DNA of 64,000 nucleotides, from assembly GCF_030067675.1 (NCBI RefSeq), contig NZ_JASJEV010000015.1, positions 22,804 through 86,803 of the forward strand, written 5' to 3'. Both the position numbers and the translations under genes were made by a program. The notes beneath the pieces were generated by a model. That model ran no database searches and was not told where the DNA came from. It was given only the letters and a program-made list of their open reading frames with translations. The stretch's first letter is position 1; each line of letters opens with the position of its first letter. Below, one piece after another: positions 18,670 to 26,961 of the stretch. Origin of the DNA: Chelatococcus albus. Lineage in GTDB: Bacteria > Pseudomonadota > Alphaproteobacteria > Rhizobiales > Beijerinckiaceae.

Positions 18670-19505
18670 GGCGCACTCCCCGGCTTCGCCGCGACGATCA
18701 CGTCCTGGTAGTGGGCGCTGTCCGTGCCGCGCCAATGACCGAGCTCGACTTGGCGGATCACGAGCCCTGCCGCCTCAAGGGCGTCCTCCACCAGTCCGAT
18801 ATCGAAGCCGATGGCGGCGAGCGGCGCCTGCGGATCGCCGATCCACGTGCCGGGCGCCTCGCCGGGCAGGAACCGCGGGCGCGCCGTCTCCCGCGCCGGA
18901 TCGCCGGGCGCGACGAGGAAGGCGGTGAGGAACAGCCGGCCGCCCGGCGCGAGGACGCGCGCGACCTCGCGGGCATAGGCGCCGATCTCGGCAAGCGGCA
19001 GATGCGTCGCCACCGACACCATCATGGCGAAGTCGAAACCCGCGTCCGGGAAGGGAAGGACCACCTCCTCCCCCGCCAGCTGGCCCTGCGGGTTGTAGAG
19101 GGGATGGGCCACGTCCACCCGGCAGAAGCGGAAATTGGGATAGACGGGCGTGATCGTCCGCGTGCACCAGGCGATGCCCTCGGCCACGGGATCGACGCCC
19201 TCGTAGGCGGCACCCTCGCCTTCGAGATACTGCGTCAGCGGCACGGCCATGCGGCCGATGCCGCAGCCGATGTCGAGCACGCGCTCGGTCGGCTTCAACT
19301 CGCCGAGACGCACGAAATGCCCGAGGAATTCGGCCCCGATGGCGCGGTAGTCGCCATCGCCGACGAAGACGCTTTCGGGCGGCGGCGCGGGCAGGAAGCG
19401 GTTGCGCCCGATCGCCTGCATGAGCCACGCCAGCCGCACCTCCTCACCGGCGGAGAGAGGCGGCGTCGCGCGCGCGGGGATCTTGAGGGCGACCTGGACA
19501 TTCAT
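18666..19505 (-). CDS. class I SAM-dependent methyltransferase (WgeC/ExpE3-position)
   Basis: A 279-residue cytosolic methyltransferase. The SAM-binding motif I is RVLDIGCGIGRMAVPL (about residues 74-89), with the acidic motif II YEGVDP, motif III region FDFAMMVSVATHLP and the post-motif VLAPGGRLFLTAFLV. It overlaps the glycosyltransferase before it by ATGA and the one after it by TTGA, so it is tightly co-translated. It probably methylates a sugar of the surface polymer, but the acceptor cannot be seen. Confidence 0.85.
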   Translation of the reverse strand: MNVQVALKIPARATPPLSAGEEVRLAWLMQAIGRNRFLPAPPPESVFVGDGDYRAIGAEFLGHFVRLGELKPTERVLDIGCGIGRMAVPLTQYLEGEGAAYEGVDPVAEGIAWCTRTITPVYPNFRFCRVDVAHPLYNPQGQLAGEEVVLPFPDAGFDFAMMVSVATHLPLAEIGAYAREVARVLAPGGRLFLTAFLVAPGDPARETARPRFLPGEAPGTWIGDPQAPLAAIGFDIGLVEDALEAAGLVIRQVELGHWRGTDSAHYQDVIVAAKPGSAP

Positions 19506-21829
19506 GCGTTGATGCTCCTGACGACCCGACGATGGCGTGGATCGATGTCTGCCGGTGCCTCGGCCTCGACGGCCGGCAACGTGTCGGCGGGGCGGCGCGG
19601 GCCGCCCAGGTGCATGATCGCGGCGATAAGGTCGTTCCAGCGCGCGGCGTGCAGGGCGCAGTTGTATTGCCAGGCGATGCCGCGCATGTAATCGGCGCTC
19701 TGCGCCATCGATTGACGTTCGAGGTGATAGAGCTCGACGTCCGGGACATAGAGAATCCGCAGATCCCGCTCGGTGATCTTGAGGCAGAGATCGCTATCCT
19801 CGTAGTCGCCGATGACATAGTCCTCGTTGAAGCCGCCGACCTCCTCGTAGAGCGCGCGCGGCAGGATGAGGCAGGCGCCCGTCACCGCGGGCACCAGCCG
19901 CTCGACGCAGGCAGGCGCATAGTCACGCGGCATCCCCTTGTGGAAGTGATGGTTGAGCCAGCGGCCGCGGTGGTCGCGCGCGAAATACATGCCGGCGTGC
20001 TGCAGCGATCCGTCGGCGAAGAGGAGCTTCGGCCCGACGGCGCCGACCTGCTGCCGCCCGTCGAAGCGCGCAAGCAACGCCTCGAGCCAGCCGGGCGCCG
20101 TCGGGACGACGTCCGAATTGACCATGGCGAGCGCCGCACCGCGCGCCTCGGCGGCGCCCGTGTTGCAGGCGCGTGCGAATCCGCCGTTGCGCGCCATCAC
20201 GACGAGGGTCACCGGCAGCGCGTAGACGAGGTGGAGCCCCGTCAGCAGATGCTCGACGTCCTTCGCCTGTTCCGGCGAGTCGAGCACATAGATGAGCTCG
20301 GCATGTGTCCGCAGCCACGGGTCGGCGGCGAAGGCGCCGATCTGGAAGCGCAGGAAATCGAGCACCTTGTATAGCGGCACGACGATCGACACGAGGGGCC
20401 GCGCGAGGGGCTCGCCGATCCGCAGCACGACGGGCTCGCCCACCCGCGCGCGGGCCCGGGCATGGAGATCGGCCACCACCGGCGCGATGACATCGGCAAG
20501 CAGCTTCTCGTCGACGTGCTGTGGCGGCACGGCCCGCAGCGCGGCGGCGCGCGCCTCGACGGGATCGGCCGGCTGCGGCGGCGGTACGAGCGCGTGGAAG
20601 GCGCCCGACTTGAGGCGCAGGCGGAAGCGCGGCTGCAGCAGCGGCACGGCGGCGTCGAAGCCCGGCGCCAGCGCCGCGAACCCCGTGGCCCGCAGGCGCA
20701 CGCCCTCCCCCGGCCCCTCGACATCGACGGGAAAGCGGTGCAGGGCCGCCGTGAGATCCGTGACGGAACCGTCGGCCGCCGGCGCCTCGATACCGGAGAC
20801 GAGTTCCGCGGGATCGCGAAACCAGCCGGTGACCAGCGTACCGGCCCGGGTCGCGAGAGCCGTCGTGATCTCGGCCGAGGGCGCGGCGAGCCCGCCGGTG
20901 ACCCGCTTCGGCTGGAGGGGCGCGCGCAGCTGCGCCTCAAGCGCCACCGCCCGGCCTGCCTCCGAGCGGCCCGCCAGATCGAGCAGGAGCTGTTCCCGCA
21001 GACCGGGCGCGGCGGCGGCCTGCTCGCGCAGCCAGCGCACCATCGACGGCAGCGGGCGCGGAGGCGCCGCCACGGCCCGCACGCTCAGGCCGTCGGGGCC
21101 GATGAAGACGACGAGAGGCGCGCGGCTGAAGGAAGCCGCGCGGTCGGCGACGAGATGGACGGCCCGCAACCCGTCCCTCCCCGCCGGGGCAAGATGCGGG
21201 CGCGCGGAGAGGCGCATGGGGCCGGCGTCGCCCAGGATATGGATCGCATCGATTCGACCGAAGCCGGAGGCGAGCGCCGTTTGCAGGAGGACGAGATCCT
21301 CCGATGCCCGCGCCACGATTCCGGCCGGGCGAGGCTCGGGAGACAACGCATCGAGGACGCCGCGCAGGACAGCGGCGAAGATGCGGCAGCGCTGCAGCCG
21401 AAACAGCGAACTCCAGAGATTGAAGAGCGCGCAGACGAGCGCGATGCGCGCCGCCGGCTCCAGGCCGACCACGAGGGCCGCGGCATCGACGGCTGGCACC
21501 TCCTGCGAGACGTCGAGGTCGATGGCGGCATCCACGCCCGGCGCGCCCGCCGACAACGCGATGCTGAGCGGCGCATGGCCCGGGCGGCGCAGCGCCCAGA
21601 GCAGGCGCGTTCCACCGTCGACGCGCGCCAGTCGCAGCGAGGCCGTCGGCGCGATCGAGACCCCGTCGGCGACCGACAGGGGCACGACGCCGTGCACCGC
21701 ATGGGGCACGTCCCAGGCGAGCAGGATCACCTCGCGACCGAGCAGATGGACGCGCGGCCGGCCGGCCTTGTCGGAAGCAAATGCCAATTCGGTGACCTCG
21801 AGCATCGCCATACGCCGGTCCGGAGACAA
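19502..21829 (-). CDS. glycosyltransferase family 2 with long N-terminal extension (WgeB/ExpE2-position)
   Basis: A 775-residue protein. Residues about 1-450 are modules without a recognised motif. A GT-A fold GT2 domain starts at VSIVVPLYKVLDFL (about residue 479), with RNGGFARACNTGAAEARGAALAMVNSDVVP (acidic NSD metal motif near 571), GAVGPKLLFADGSLQHAG, the acceptor loop VTGACLILPRALYEEVGGFNEDY and GDYEDSDLCLK. It is likely an inverting transferase acting on nucleotide-sugar donors at the inner membrane. MSPDRRM and MAML (21811) are alternative starts. Its stop overlaps the methyltransferase start (ATGA). Confidence 0.85.
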   Translation of the reverse strand: MSPDRRMAMLEVTELAFASDKAGRPRVHLLGREVILLAWDVPHAVHGVVPLSVADGVSIAPTASLRLARVDGGTRLLWALRRPGHAPLSIALSAGAPGVDAAIDLDVSQEVPAVDAAALVVGLEPAARIALVCALFNLWSSLFRLQRCRIFAAVLRGVLDALSPEPRPAGIVARASEDLVLLQTALASGFGRIDAIHILGDAGPMRLSARPHLAPAGRDGLRAVHLVADRAASFSRAPLVVFIGPDGLSVRAVAAPPRPLPSMVRWLREQAAAAPGLREQLLLDLAGRSEAGRAVALEAQLRAPLQPKRVTGGLAAPSAEITTALATRAGTLVTGWFRDPAELVSGIEAPAADGSVTDLTAALHRFPVDVEGPGEGVRLRATGFAALAPGFDAAVPLLQPRFRLRLKSGAFHALVPPPQPADPVEARAAALRAVPPQHVDEKLLADVIAPVVADLHARARARVGEPVVLRIGEPLARPLVSIVVPLYKVLDFLRFQIGAFAADPWLRTHAELIYVLDSPEQAKDVEHLLTGLHLVYALPVTLVVMARNGGFARACNTGAAEARGAALAMVNSDVVPTAPGWLEALLARFDGRQQVGAVGPKLLFADGSLQHAGMYFARDHRGRWLNHHFHKGMPRDYAPACVERLVPAVTGACLILPRALYEEVGGFNEDYVIGDYEDSDLCLKITERDLRILYVPDVELYHLERQSMAQSADYMRGIAWQYNCALHAARWNDLIAAIMHLGGPRRPADTLPAVEAEAPADIDPRHRRVVRSINA

Positions 21830-21868
21830 TGGGGGCGCCGCAGCACGAGGCCGCGGCGCCCTTCGCGA

Positions 21869-22609
21869 TCAGTGGACGGTGAAGTAGTCGCCAGGGTTGT
21901 GCTGCACGTCGTCGGCATTGGTATTGACGAGCGTGATCGTGTCGCCGTTGCCGAGATCGATGAGCGCGTTCGAGCCGACCTGTTGCACACGGCCGGCGAG
22001 ATCGTCCGCCGACTGGATGCCGGTGCCGTTGATGTCCTTCGAGATCTGGAGGATGTCCTCGCCGACCTTGAAGTCGAGCACCACGTCGCTGCCGCCTCCG
22101 CCGGAGAAGACGAAGACGTCCCGGCCGCCGCCGCCGATGAGCACGTCATCGCCGGCGCCGCCCTGCAGGACGTCGTCGCCCGAGCCGCCGGTCAGCAGAT
22201 CGTCGCCGGCACCACCCTGCAGCAGGTCGTCGCCCGACCCGCCATCCAGGACGTCGTCACCGGCGCCGCCCTGCAGAAGGTCGTTGCCGTTGCCGCCGCG
22301 CAGGTAGTCGCTCCCCTCGCCGCCCTGCAGCAGGTCGTTGCCGTTGCCGCCGAACAGGATGTCGTCGCCGGCACCGCCCTGGACGAAGTCGTTGCCGTTG
22401 CCGCCGAAGAGGAGGTCGCTGCCGCGTCCGCCGAAGAGCGTGTCTTCTCCCTCGCCGCCGAACAGACGGTCGTCGCCATCTTCACCGAAGAGGGCGTCGT
22501 TGCCACGCCCGCCGAAGATCAGATCGTCCCCGCCGCGGCCGAAGATCACGTCGGGGGACCTCGATCCGAACAGGGTATCGTCGAAGGCACCACCTTCGAG
22601 AGTCGCCAT
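21869..22609 (-). CDS. RTX calcium-binding repeat protein, type I secretion substrate (WgeA/ExpE1-like)
   Basis: A 246-residue protein. Residues 6-167 are 18 uninterrupted nonapeptides of the type GGxGxDxLx, the Ca2+-binding beta-roll of RTX proteins. The last 79 residues (VVLDFKVGEDILQIS ... NPGDYFTVH) form the C-terminal secretion region, ending in a hydrophobic tail as in T1SS substrates. There is no N-terminal signal peptide and no enzyme domain. The start MATLEGG follows AAGGAG by 7 bases. In S. meliloti the RTX protein ExpE1/WgeA is needed with the ExpD1/D2 secretion system for galactoglucan production; this gene lies in the matching place. It is much shorter than many RTX adhesins. Confidence 0.9.
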   Translation of the reverse strand: MATLEGGAFDDTLFGSRSPDVIFGRGGDDLIFGGRGNDALFGEDGDDRLFGGEGEDTLFGGRGSDLLFGGNGNDFVQGGAGDDILFGGNGNDLLQGGEGSDYLRGGNGNDLLQGGAGDDVLDGGSGDDLLQGGAGDDLLTGGSGDDVLQGGAGDDVLIGGGGRDVFVFSGGGGSDVVLDFKVGEDILQISKDINGTGIQSADDLAGRVQQVGSNALIDLGNGDTITLVNTNADDVQHNPGDYFTVH

Positions 22610-22846
22610 AGCTGTCTCCTTCGTTGCTCCGCCGGAGGAGCGGACACCCGCCCGATCGCACCGACTCGTCTCCAGTTGCAGTGTGCAGCGCACAACAGCA
22701 TTCGACGCGACGCACTATATGAGCCAAATCAGTTGATGTTAAGTCTTAAAAAGCCAAATTCTGAGCACGCACAATGCAATTCCGCACAATAGTCATATAA
22801 TTTCCTTCTTAACCGAACCTATTCCAGAACTGTTTCGCGTATTAAT

Positions 22847-22865
22847 TATTTCGAAATTCGAACCG
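22847..22865 (-). promoter_or_regulatory. predicted MarR/WggR (ExpG-type) operator upstream of the RTX gene
   Basis: On the minus strand this reads GGTTCGAATTTCGAAATAA. The core TTCGAAWTTCGAA (22850-22862) is a 13-bp palindrome, itself built of two TTCGAA palindromes. The same 19-bp pattern GGTTCGAAWTTCGAAWTAA stands before the MarR gene at 26336. In S. meliloti ExpG binds palindromic sites before expE1 and between expG and expD1, which are the positions seen here. Confidence 0.65.
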
Positions 22866-22889
22866 TTTTCGCAGGCATTCTCTCGCATA

Positions 22890-22926
22890 AGCGAAGAGCC
22901 CGCCGCGAGGCGGCGGGCTCTTCGCT
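22890..22926 (-). terminator. hairpin terminator after the type I secretion operon
   Basis: A 17-bp perfect stem (AGCGAAGAGCCCGCCGC at 22890-22906, complement 22910-22926) with a GAG loop, 39 bases after the HlyD stop. The minus strand continues TTAT rather than a long T-run. It would end the secretion transcript before the RTX unit. Confidence 0.75.
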
Positions 22927-22965
22927 GGCGTGCCGGGCTATGCGCGTCCGCGATGCCGGGCCGCC

Positions 22966-24372
22966 TCATTCCTCGCGGAAGGCGCGGTTGAAGCTCTCGG
23001 CGATCGGGGCGACGAGATAATCGATGGCGCGGCGCGGCTTGTTGATGACGAGCAGCTCCGCCGGCATGCCGGGGTAGAGCTTCACTGACGGATTGGCGGC
23101 GAGGCTCTCGGGCAGGATCTCGGCGCGCGCCACGAAGAACGCCGCGCCGTTGCGTTCGTCGACCTGCTGATCGGCCGACAGATAGGTCAGCCTGCCCGCC
23201 AGGGGCGGCTGGGTGCGGTTGTTGTAGGCGGTGAGGCGCACCTGGACGGGCGCGCCGACGCGCACGGAATCGACGTCGCGCAGACCGATCTTGGCCTCGA
23301 CGACCAGCCGCTCCTGCTCGGGAACGATGTCGAGAATGGCCTGCCCCGGTGCGACGACGCCGCCGGGCGTGCGCATGCGGATGTCGGTGATGATGCCGTC
23401 CTGCGGCGACACCACTTCGACGCGCTTGAGCACGTCGCTCGCGGAGGTGATGCGCTCCAGCGTATCGGCGAGGTCGAGCTGGGCCGTCTGCAGGTCGGCC
23501 GCCACCTGCTGCTGCATGTCGGTTTGGAGCGACAGGATCTCGAGCTCGGCGGCGGCCTTCGCCTGCTCGGCCTTGGTCCTGCGCGCGGTGAGCTCGCCCG
23601 CCCGGCCGGCGAGCTCGCTTTCCCGGGTCTGCAGCTCGGTGAGGCGGGGACGCGGCGCGTAGCCCTTGTCCACCAGGGTGGCGATGGCCTTCAGCTCGCG
23701 GTCGAGCAGTGCGGCCTGGCGGTTGTTGGCCTCGGTCTGGGCGCGGCTCGCGGCCAGTTCCGCATCCTGCTGCTCGATGGTCTTGCGCTGGATCTCGAGC
23801 TTGCGCTCCAGCATCTCGCGGCGCGCGGCAAAGAGCTTGCGCTCGGCCTTGATGACCTCGGCGACGATGGGGTTCGTCGAGGAGAGAAGGGCCGGCGGGA
23901 AGACGAGCTCGGCCGCCCGCGCCTGCTCGGCATGCAGGCGCACGAGGCGTGCCTCGAGGCCGATGCGCCTGGCCTCGAGCTGGGCGAGCTCGGCCCGCGC
24001 ACGCGTGTCGTCGAGCCGGATGACAGGCTGGCCGGCCCTGACGACGTCGCCCTCCTGCACGAGCAGCGTCTTGAGGATGCCGCCCTCGAGGTGGCTCACC
24101 GTCTTGCGCTTCGAATCGACGATGACGGTGGCGGTCGCGACCGCGGCGCTGTCGAGCTGGGCGGAGAAGGCCCAGCCCATGAAGCCGCCGAGGCCGAGGA
24201 GGATCGCCGTCAGGCCCGCGACGACGGGCGTGCGCAGCGAGGGGCCGCGCGGCTCCTCGGCCTCGAAGCGATCCGTCCAGGCCATTGCGTCCGGCGGATC
24301 GGCGAAGGCGGCCCTGCGCTCGGCCGGGACCGGGCGCGCCCCGGGCCCGACGATCTCGATGTCGCCCTTCAC
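22966..24372 (-). CDS. type I secretion membrane fusion protein, HlyD family (WgdB/ExpD2-like)
   Basis: A 468-residue periplasmic adaptor. A short cytoplasmic N-terminus is followed by one membrane anchor (VVAGLTAILLGLGGFMGWAF, about residues 49-68). Then come a lipoyl-like strand (VSHLEGGILKTLLVQEGDVV), a long coiled-coil hairpin (about 120-300) and a second beta domain with ISPQDGIITDIRMRTPGGVV-type sequence and VEAKIGLRDVDSVRVG. It links the inner-membrane ABC exporter to an outer-membrane TolC channel, which is not encoded here. The start is GTG in a GTGA overlap with the ATPase gene, with GGGAGGGGGAA upstream. Confidence 0.92.
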   Translation of the reverse strand: MKGDIEIVGPGARPVPAERRAAFADPPDAMAWTDRFEAEEPRGPSLRTPVVAGLTAILLGLGGFMGWAFSAQLDSAAVATATVIVDSKRKTVSHLEGGILKTLLVQEGDVVRAGQPVIRLDDTRARAELAQLEARRIGLEARLVRLHAEQARAAELVFPPALLSSTNPIVAEVIKAERKLFAARREMLERKLEIQRKTIEQQDAELAASRAQTEANNRQAALLDRELKAIATLVDKGYAPRPRLTELQTRESELAGRAGELTARRTKAEQAKAAAELEILSLQTDMQQQVAADLQTAQLDLADTLERITSASDVLKRVEVVSPQDGIITDIRMRTPGGVVAPGQAILDIVPEQERLVVEAKIGLRDVDSVRVGAPVQVRLTAYNNRTQPPLAGRLTYLSADQQVDERNGAAFFVARAEILPESLAANPSVKLYPGMPAELLVINKPRRAIDYLVAPIAESFNRAFREE

Positions 24373-26126
24373 TTCCCCCTCCCCTCGCGTGCAAGCACGG
24401 CGACGCGTCCGCCTCCGGCAACGGCCGCAGGCCTTTCGCCGGGATCGATGGTGCCGACCACGGCGGTGCGCGGCCCGAACTGGCTGACGCGCCCGTCCTG
24501 CAGGACCAGCAGCTTGTCGGCGATCTGCATGATCGAGGGTCGGTGCGCGATCAGCGCGACCATGGCGCCGCCGGCGCGGGCGGAGTCGATGGCGCGCATG
24601 AGCGCCTGCTCGCCCTCGGCGTCGAGATTGGCATTCGGCTCATCGAGCACGATGAGGCGCGGGTTGCCATAGAGCGCCCGGGCGAGGCCGATGCGCTGGC
24701 GCTGGCCGCCCGAGAGCACCTGGCCCGCCTCGCCGAGCTGCGTGTCGTAGCCGAGCGGCAGGCGGCCGATCATCTCGTGCACGCCGGCGAGCCGGGCCGC
24801 CTCGAGGACCAGGCGCGGATCGGCCTCGCGCATGCGGGCGATGTTCTCGCGGATCGTGCCGTCGAGCAGCGACACGGACTGCGGCAGATAGCCTACCATG
24901 TCGCCGAAGGAGCCGCGCTCCCACAGGTAGACGCTGTGACCGTCGAGATAGATGCCGCCCGCCGTCGGCTTGAGCACGCCGACCATCAGCCGCGCCAGCG
25001 TCGACTTGCCGGCCGCCGACGGCCCGACGATGCCGAGGACCTCGCCCGGCGAGAGCGCGAAGGAAACGCCCTTCAGCACGGGGATGTCCGATCCCGGAGG
25101 CGCGAAGACGAGACGATCGACGATGAGCTCGCCCTCCGTGCGCGGCGTGGGCTTCGTCTCGCGCGCCGGCGTCTGGTTTTCGAGCAGGTCGCGCACCCGG
25201 CGCCAGGCGGCAAGGGCGAAGACCCATTGGCGCCAGCCGTCGACCATGGTGTCGAAGGGCAGGAGCAGGCGCCCCATGATGATGCTCGCCGCCACCATCG
25301 AGCCCGGGCTCACCTCCTGCTCGATGACCAGCATGGCGCCGGCGGACAGCGCGGCGATCTGCATCATGTAGCGGCAGCTGCGCGTGATCGAAGCGATCGC
25401 CCGTCCCCGCCGCGTGCCCATGTCGAGAAGGTCGAGCGTGCGCATCTGGGCGGCCCGCCAGCGGCGCGCCAGGGCCGGCAGCATGCCCATCGCCTCGATC
25501 GCCTCGGCGTGGCGCAGGCTCGCGCTGATCTCGCTCAGGCTGTCGACTGCCGCCTCGTTCGCGCGCTTCAAGGTCCGCCGGGTGAGCAGGTCCGACACGA
25601 GGCTGAGCACCACGAGAATTGTCGCCGAGACGAGGGCGACGAGGCCGTAGATGGGATGCAGCGCGAACAGCACGGCGAGGAAGATCGGACACCAGATCGC
25701 TTCCAGTGGAACGCCGATTGCACTGCCCGTGATGAAGGAGCGGATGTCGTTGAGATCGCGGATCGCCTGGCTCGCCCGCGCGCCGCTGCGACCGAGCGAA
25801 GCCGAGACCGCAGCCTGCAGCACCGGCAGGTTGAGCTTGCGCAGGAGCGCGCTGCCCATGACCTGGAACGTCAGCGCACGTACGAAGTCGAGCACGCCGA
25901 AGAGCACGAGGGCCACCGCGGCGATGATGATGAGCATCACGAGCGTGTCGAGGCTCTGGCTGTTCACCACACGGTCGTGGACCTGCAGCATGAACAGCGG
26001 CACCGTGAGCTGCAGCAGGTTGATGACACCGCTCAGGACGCCCGCATATAAAAGTCCGAGGAAGAAGGCCTTCTGCCCCCCGTGGATGAGGTCGGCGGCG
26101 GCGGGCCGGCTTGCAGTTTGTTTCAT
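24369..26126 (-). CDS. type I secretion ABC permease/ATPase, PrtD family (WgdA/ExpD1-like)
   Basis: A 585-residue fused exporter. The N-terminal half has about six membrane segments (residues 25-300). The ATPase half has Walker A GPSAAGKST (about 368-376), signature LSGGQRQRIGLARALYG, Walker B LIVLDEPNANLD and the switch histidine LIAHRPS. It belongs to the PrtD/AprD group, without the C39-like domain of HlyB-type exporters, which fits an RTX substrate with an uncleaved C-terminal signal. GGAG stands 10 bases before the ATG. The promoter lies in the region shared with the divergent MarR gene. Confidence 0.93.
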   Translation of the reverse strand: MKQTASRPAAADLIHGGQKAFFLGLLYAGVLSGVINLLQLTVPLFMLQVHDRVVNSQSLDTLVMLIIIAAVALVLFGVLDFVRALTFQVMGSALLRKLNLPVLQAAVSASLGRSGARASQAIRDLNDIRSFITGSAIGVPLEAIWCPIFLAVLFALHPIYGLVALVSATILVVLSLVSDLLTRRTLKRANEAAVDSLSEISASLRHAEAIEAMGMLPALARRWRAAQMRTLDLLDMGTRRGRAIASITRSCRYMMQIAALSAGAMLVIEQEVSPGSMVAASIIMGRLLLPFDTMVDGWRQWVFALAAWRRVRDLLENQTPARETKPTPRTEGELIVDRLVFAPPGSDIPVLKGVSFALSPGEVLGIVGPSAAGKSTLARLMVGVLKPTAGGIYLDGHSVYLWERGSFGDMVGYLPQSVSLLDGTIRENIARMREADPRLVLEAARLAGVHEMIGRLPLGYDTQLGEAGQVLSGGQRQRIGLARALYGNPRLIVLDEPNANLDAEGEQALMRAIDSARAGGAMVALIAHRPSIMQIADKLLVLQDGRVSQFGPRTAVVGTIDPGERPAAVAGGGRVAVLAREGRGK

Positions 26127-26323
26127 GCGCTGGTGGCTCCGAGCGATTAGGCGTCAGGCGCCCTCTAATTTTTGCCCGAAAATTCGTGCAGGAATGTGTC
26201 GAGAGTCGTTGCGCATGGACAAAGTCTTGCGCATCGTAGAATGGTCGCACGAATTGATACCCATGGACCAGAGCCGACCGCAACTAGAAGTCAAAGAACG
26301 AACACCGGGTAATCTAGGGGAAA

Positions 26324-26364
26324 CGCCACAGGAATGGTTCGAAATTCGAATTAAATCTGTGGCG
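26324..26364 (+). promoter_or_regulatory. nested 41-bp dyad with MarR/WggR-type operator before the MarR gene
   Basis: The core palindrome TTCGAAATTCGAA (26338-26350) is centred on base 26344. An outer perfect inverted repeat, CGCCACAG (26324-26331) and CTGTGGCG (26357-26364), has exactly the same centre. The plus strand reads GGTTCGAAATTCGAATTAA at 26336-26354, matching the site upstream of the RTX gene. It lies between the divergent secretion and MarR genes and ends 2 bases before the GTG candidate start, so it suits control of both genes and autoregulation. Confidence 0.65.
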
Positions 26365-26366
26365 AC

Positions 26367-26954
26367 GTGACGGGAACCAGCATGGAACGCAAGTCGATCA
26401 ATGAGATGGCCATTGCCTCGGCAGAACCATCGAACGGGCGCGCGCCCTTCGTCCCCGCGCCGCGGGCGAGCGAGGACGCGGGCGACCCGAGCGCGGTCGT
26501 GCACCTCGAGCTCGTGCGCTGCATCGAGCGGCTGCATCGCCGCTATCTCGACCTCTTCCGCGTCGACCTGACCCGGCTCGGCGTCGAGGACCTGAGCCCC
26601 GCCCAGGTCATGATGCTGTTCACGATCGGCCCCGACGACCTGTCGGTCCGCGACCTCATCGACCGCGGCTACTATCTGGGCTCCAACGCCTCCTACAACC
26701 TCAAGCGGCTGGTCGAATCGGGCTACGTGGAGCGCAGCGCCTCCCCGCGCGACCGCCGCTCGGCGCGCATCCGGCTGTCGGAGAAGGGGCGGCAGCTCTG
26801 CGACCTGGTGCGCACGGTCGACGCGACCTACCACCGGCTCGTGGCGCGCGACGAGACCGAGGCGCGCGATCTCGACACGACGTTCCGCACGCTTCGCCGG
26901 CTCGAGCACATGTGGACGAACGCCCTGCGCTACGGCGAATCCCGAATCGCCTGA
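26367..26954 (+). CDS. MarR-family transcriptional regulator (WggR/ExpG-like)
   Basis: A 195-residue winged-helix DNA-binding protein; S. meliloti ExpG/WggR is of similar size. A variable N-terminus of about 45 residues precedes a helical dimer region (VVHLELVRCIERLHRRYLDLF). The recognition helix follows (LSVRDLIDRGYYLGSNASYNLKRLVESGYVERSASPRDRRSARIRLSEKG, about residues 90-140), with the wing DRRS of the MarR family. GTG at 26367 or ATG at 26382 may start it. It is divergent from the secretion operon and followed 7 bases later by a glycosyltransferase. It probably controls the polysaccharide locus through the two palindromes. Confidence 0.82.
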   Translation: MTGTSMERKSINEMAIASAEPSNGRAPFVPAPRASEDAGDPSAVVHLELVRCIERLHRRYLDLFRVDLTRLGVEDLSPAQVMMLFTIGPDDLSVRDLIDRGYYLGSNASYNLKRLVESGYVERSASPRDRRSARIRLSEKGRQLCDLVRTVDATYHRLVARDETEARDLDTTFRTLRRLEHMWTNALRYGESRIA

Positions 26955-26961
26955 CCGGCGC

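Larger units (their letters stand above)
22610..22965. other. AT-rich intergenic region with RTX promoter, operator and hlyD terminator
   Basis: These 356 bases contain no gene. Bases 22690-22870 are strikingly AT-rich for this genome and should hold the RTX promoter. The palindromic site at 22847-22865 lies 241 bases before the RTX start codon, implying a long 5' leader or a distant activator site. The hairpin at 22890-22926 separates this unit from the secretion genes. Confidence 0.6.

Noticed and set aside
22150..22600. Repeated DNA pattern that could be a CRISPR array or minisatellite
   Set aside because: The repeats are in-frame codons of the RTX nonapeptides, vary in sequence and have no spacers.
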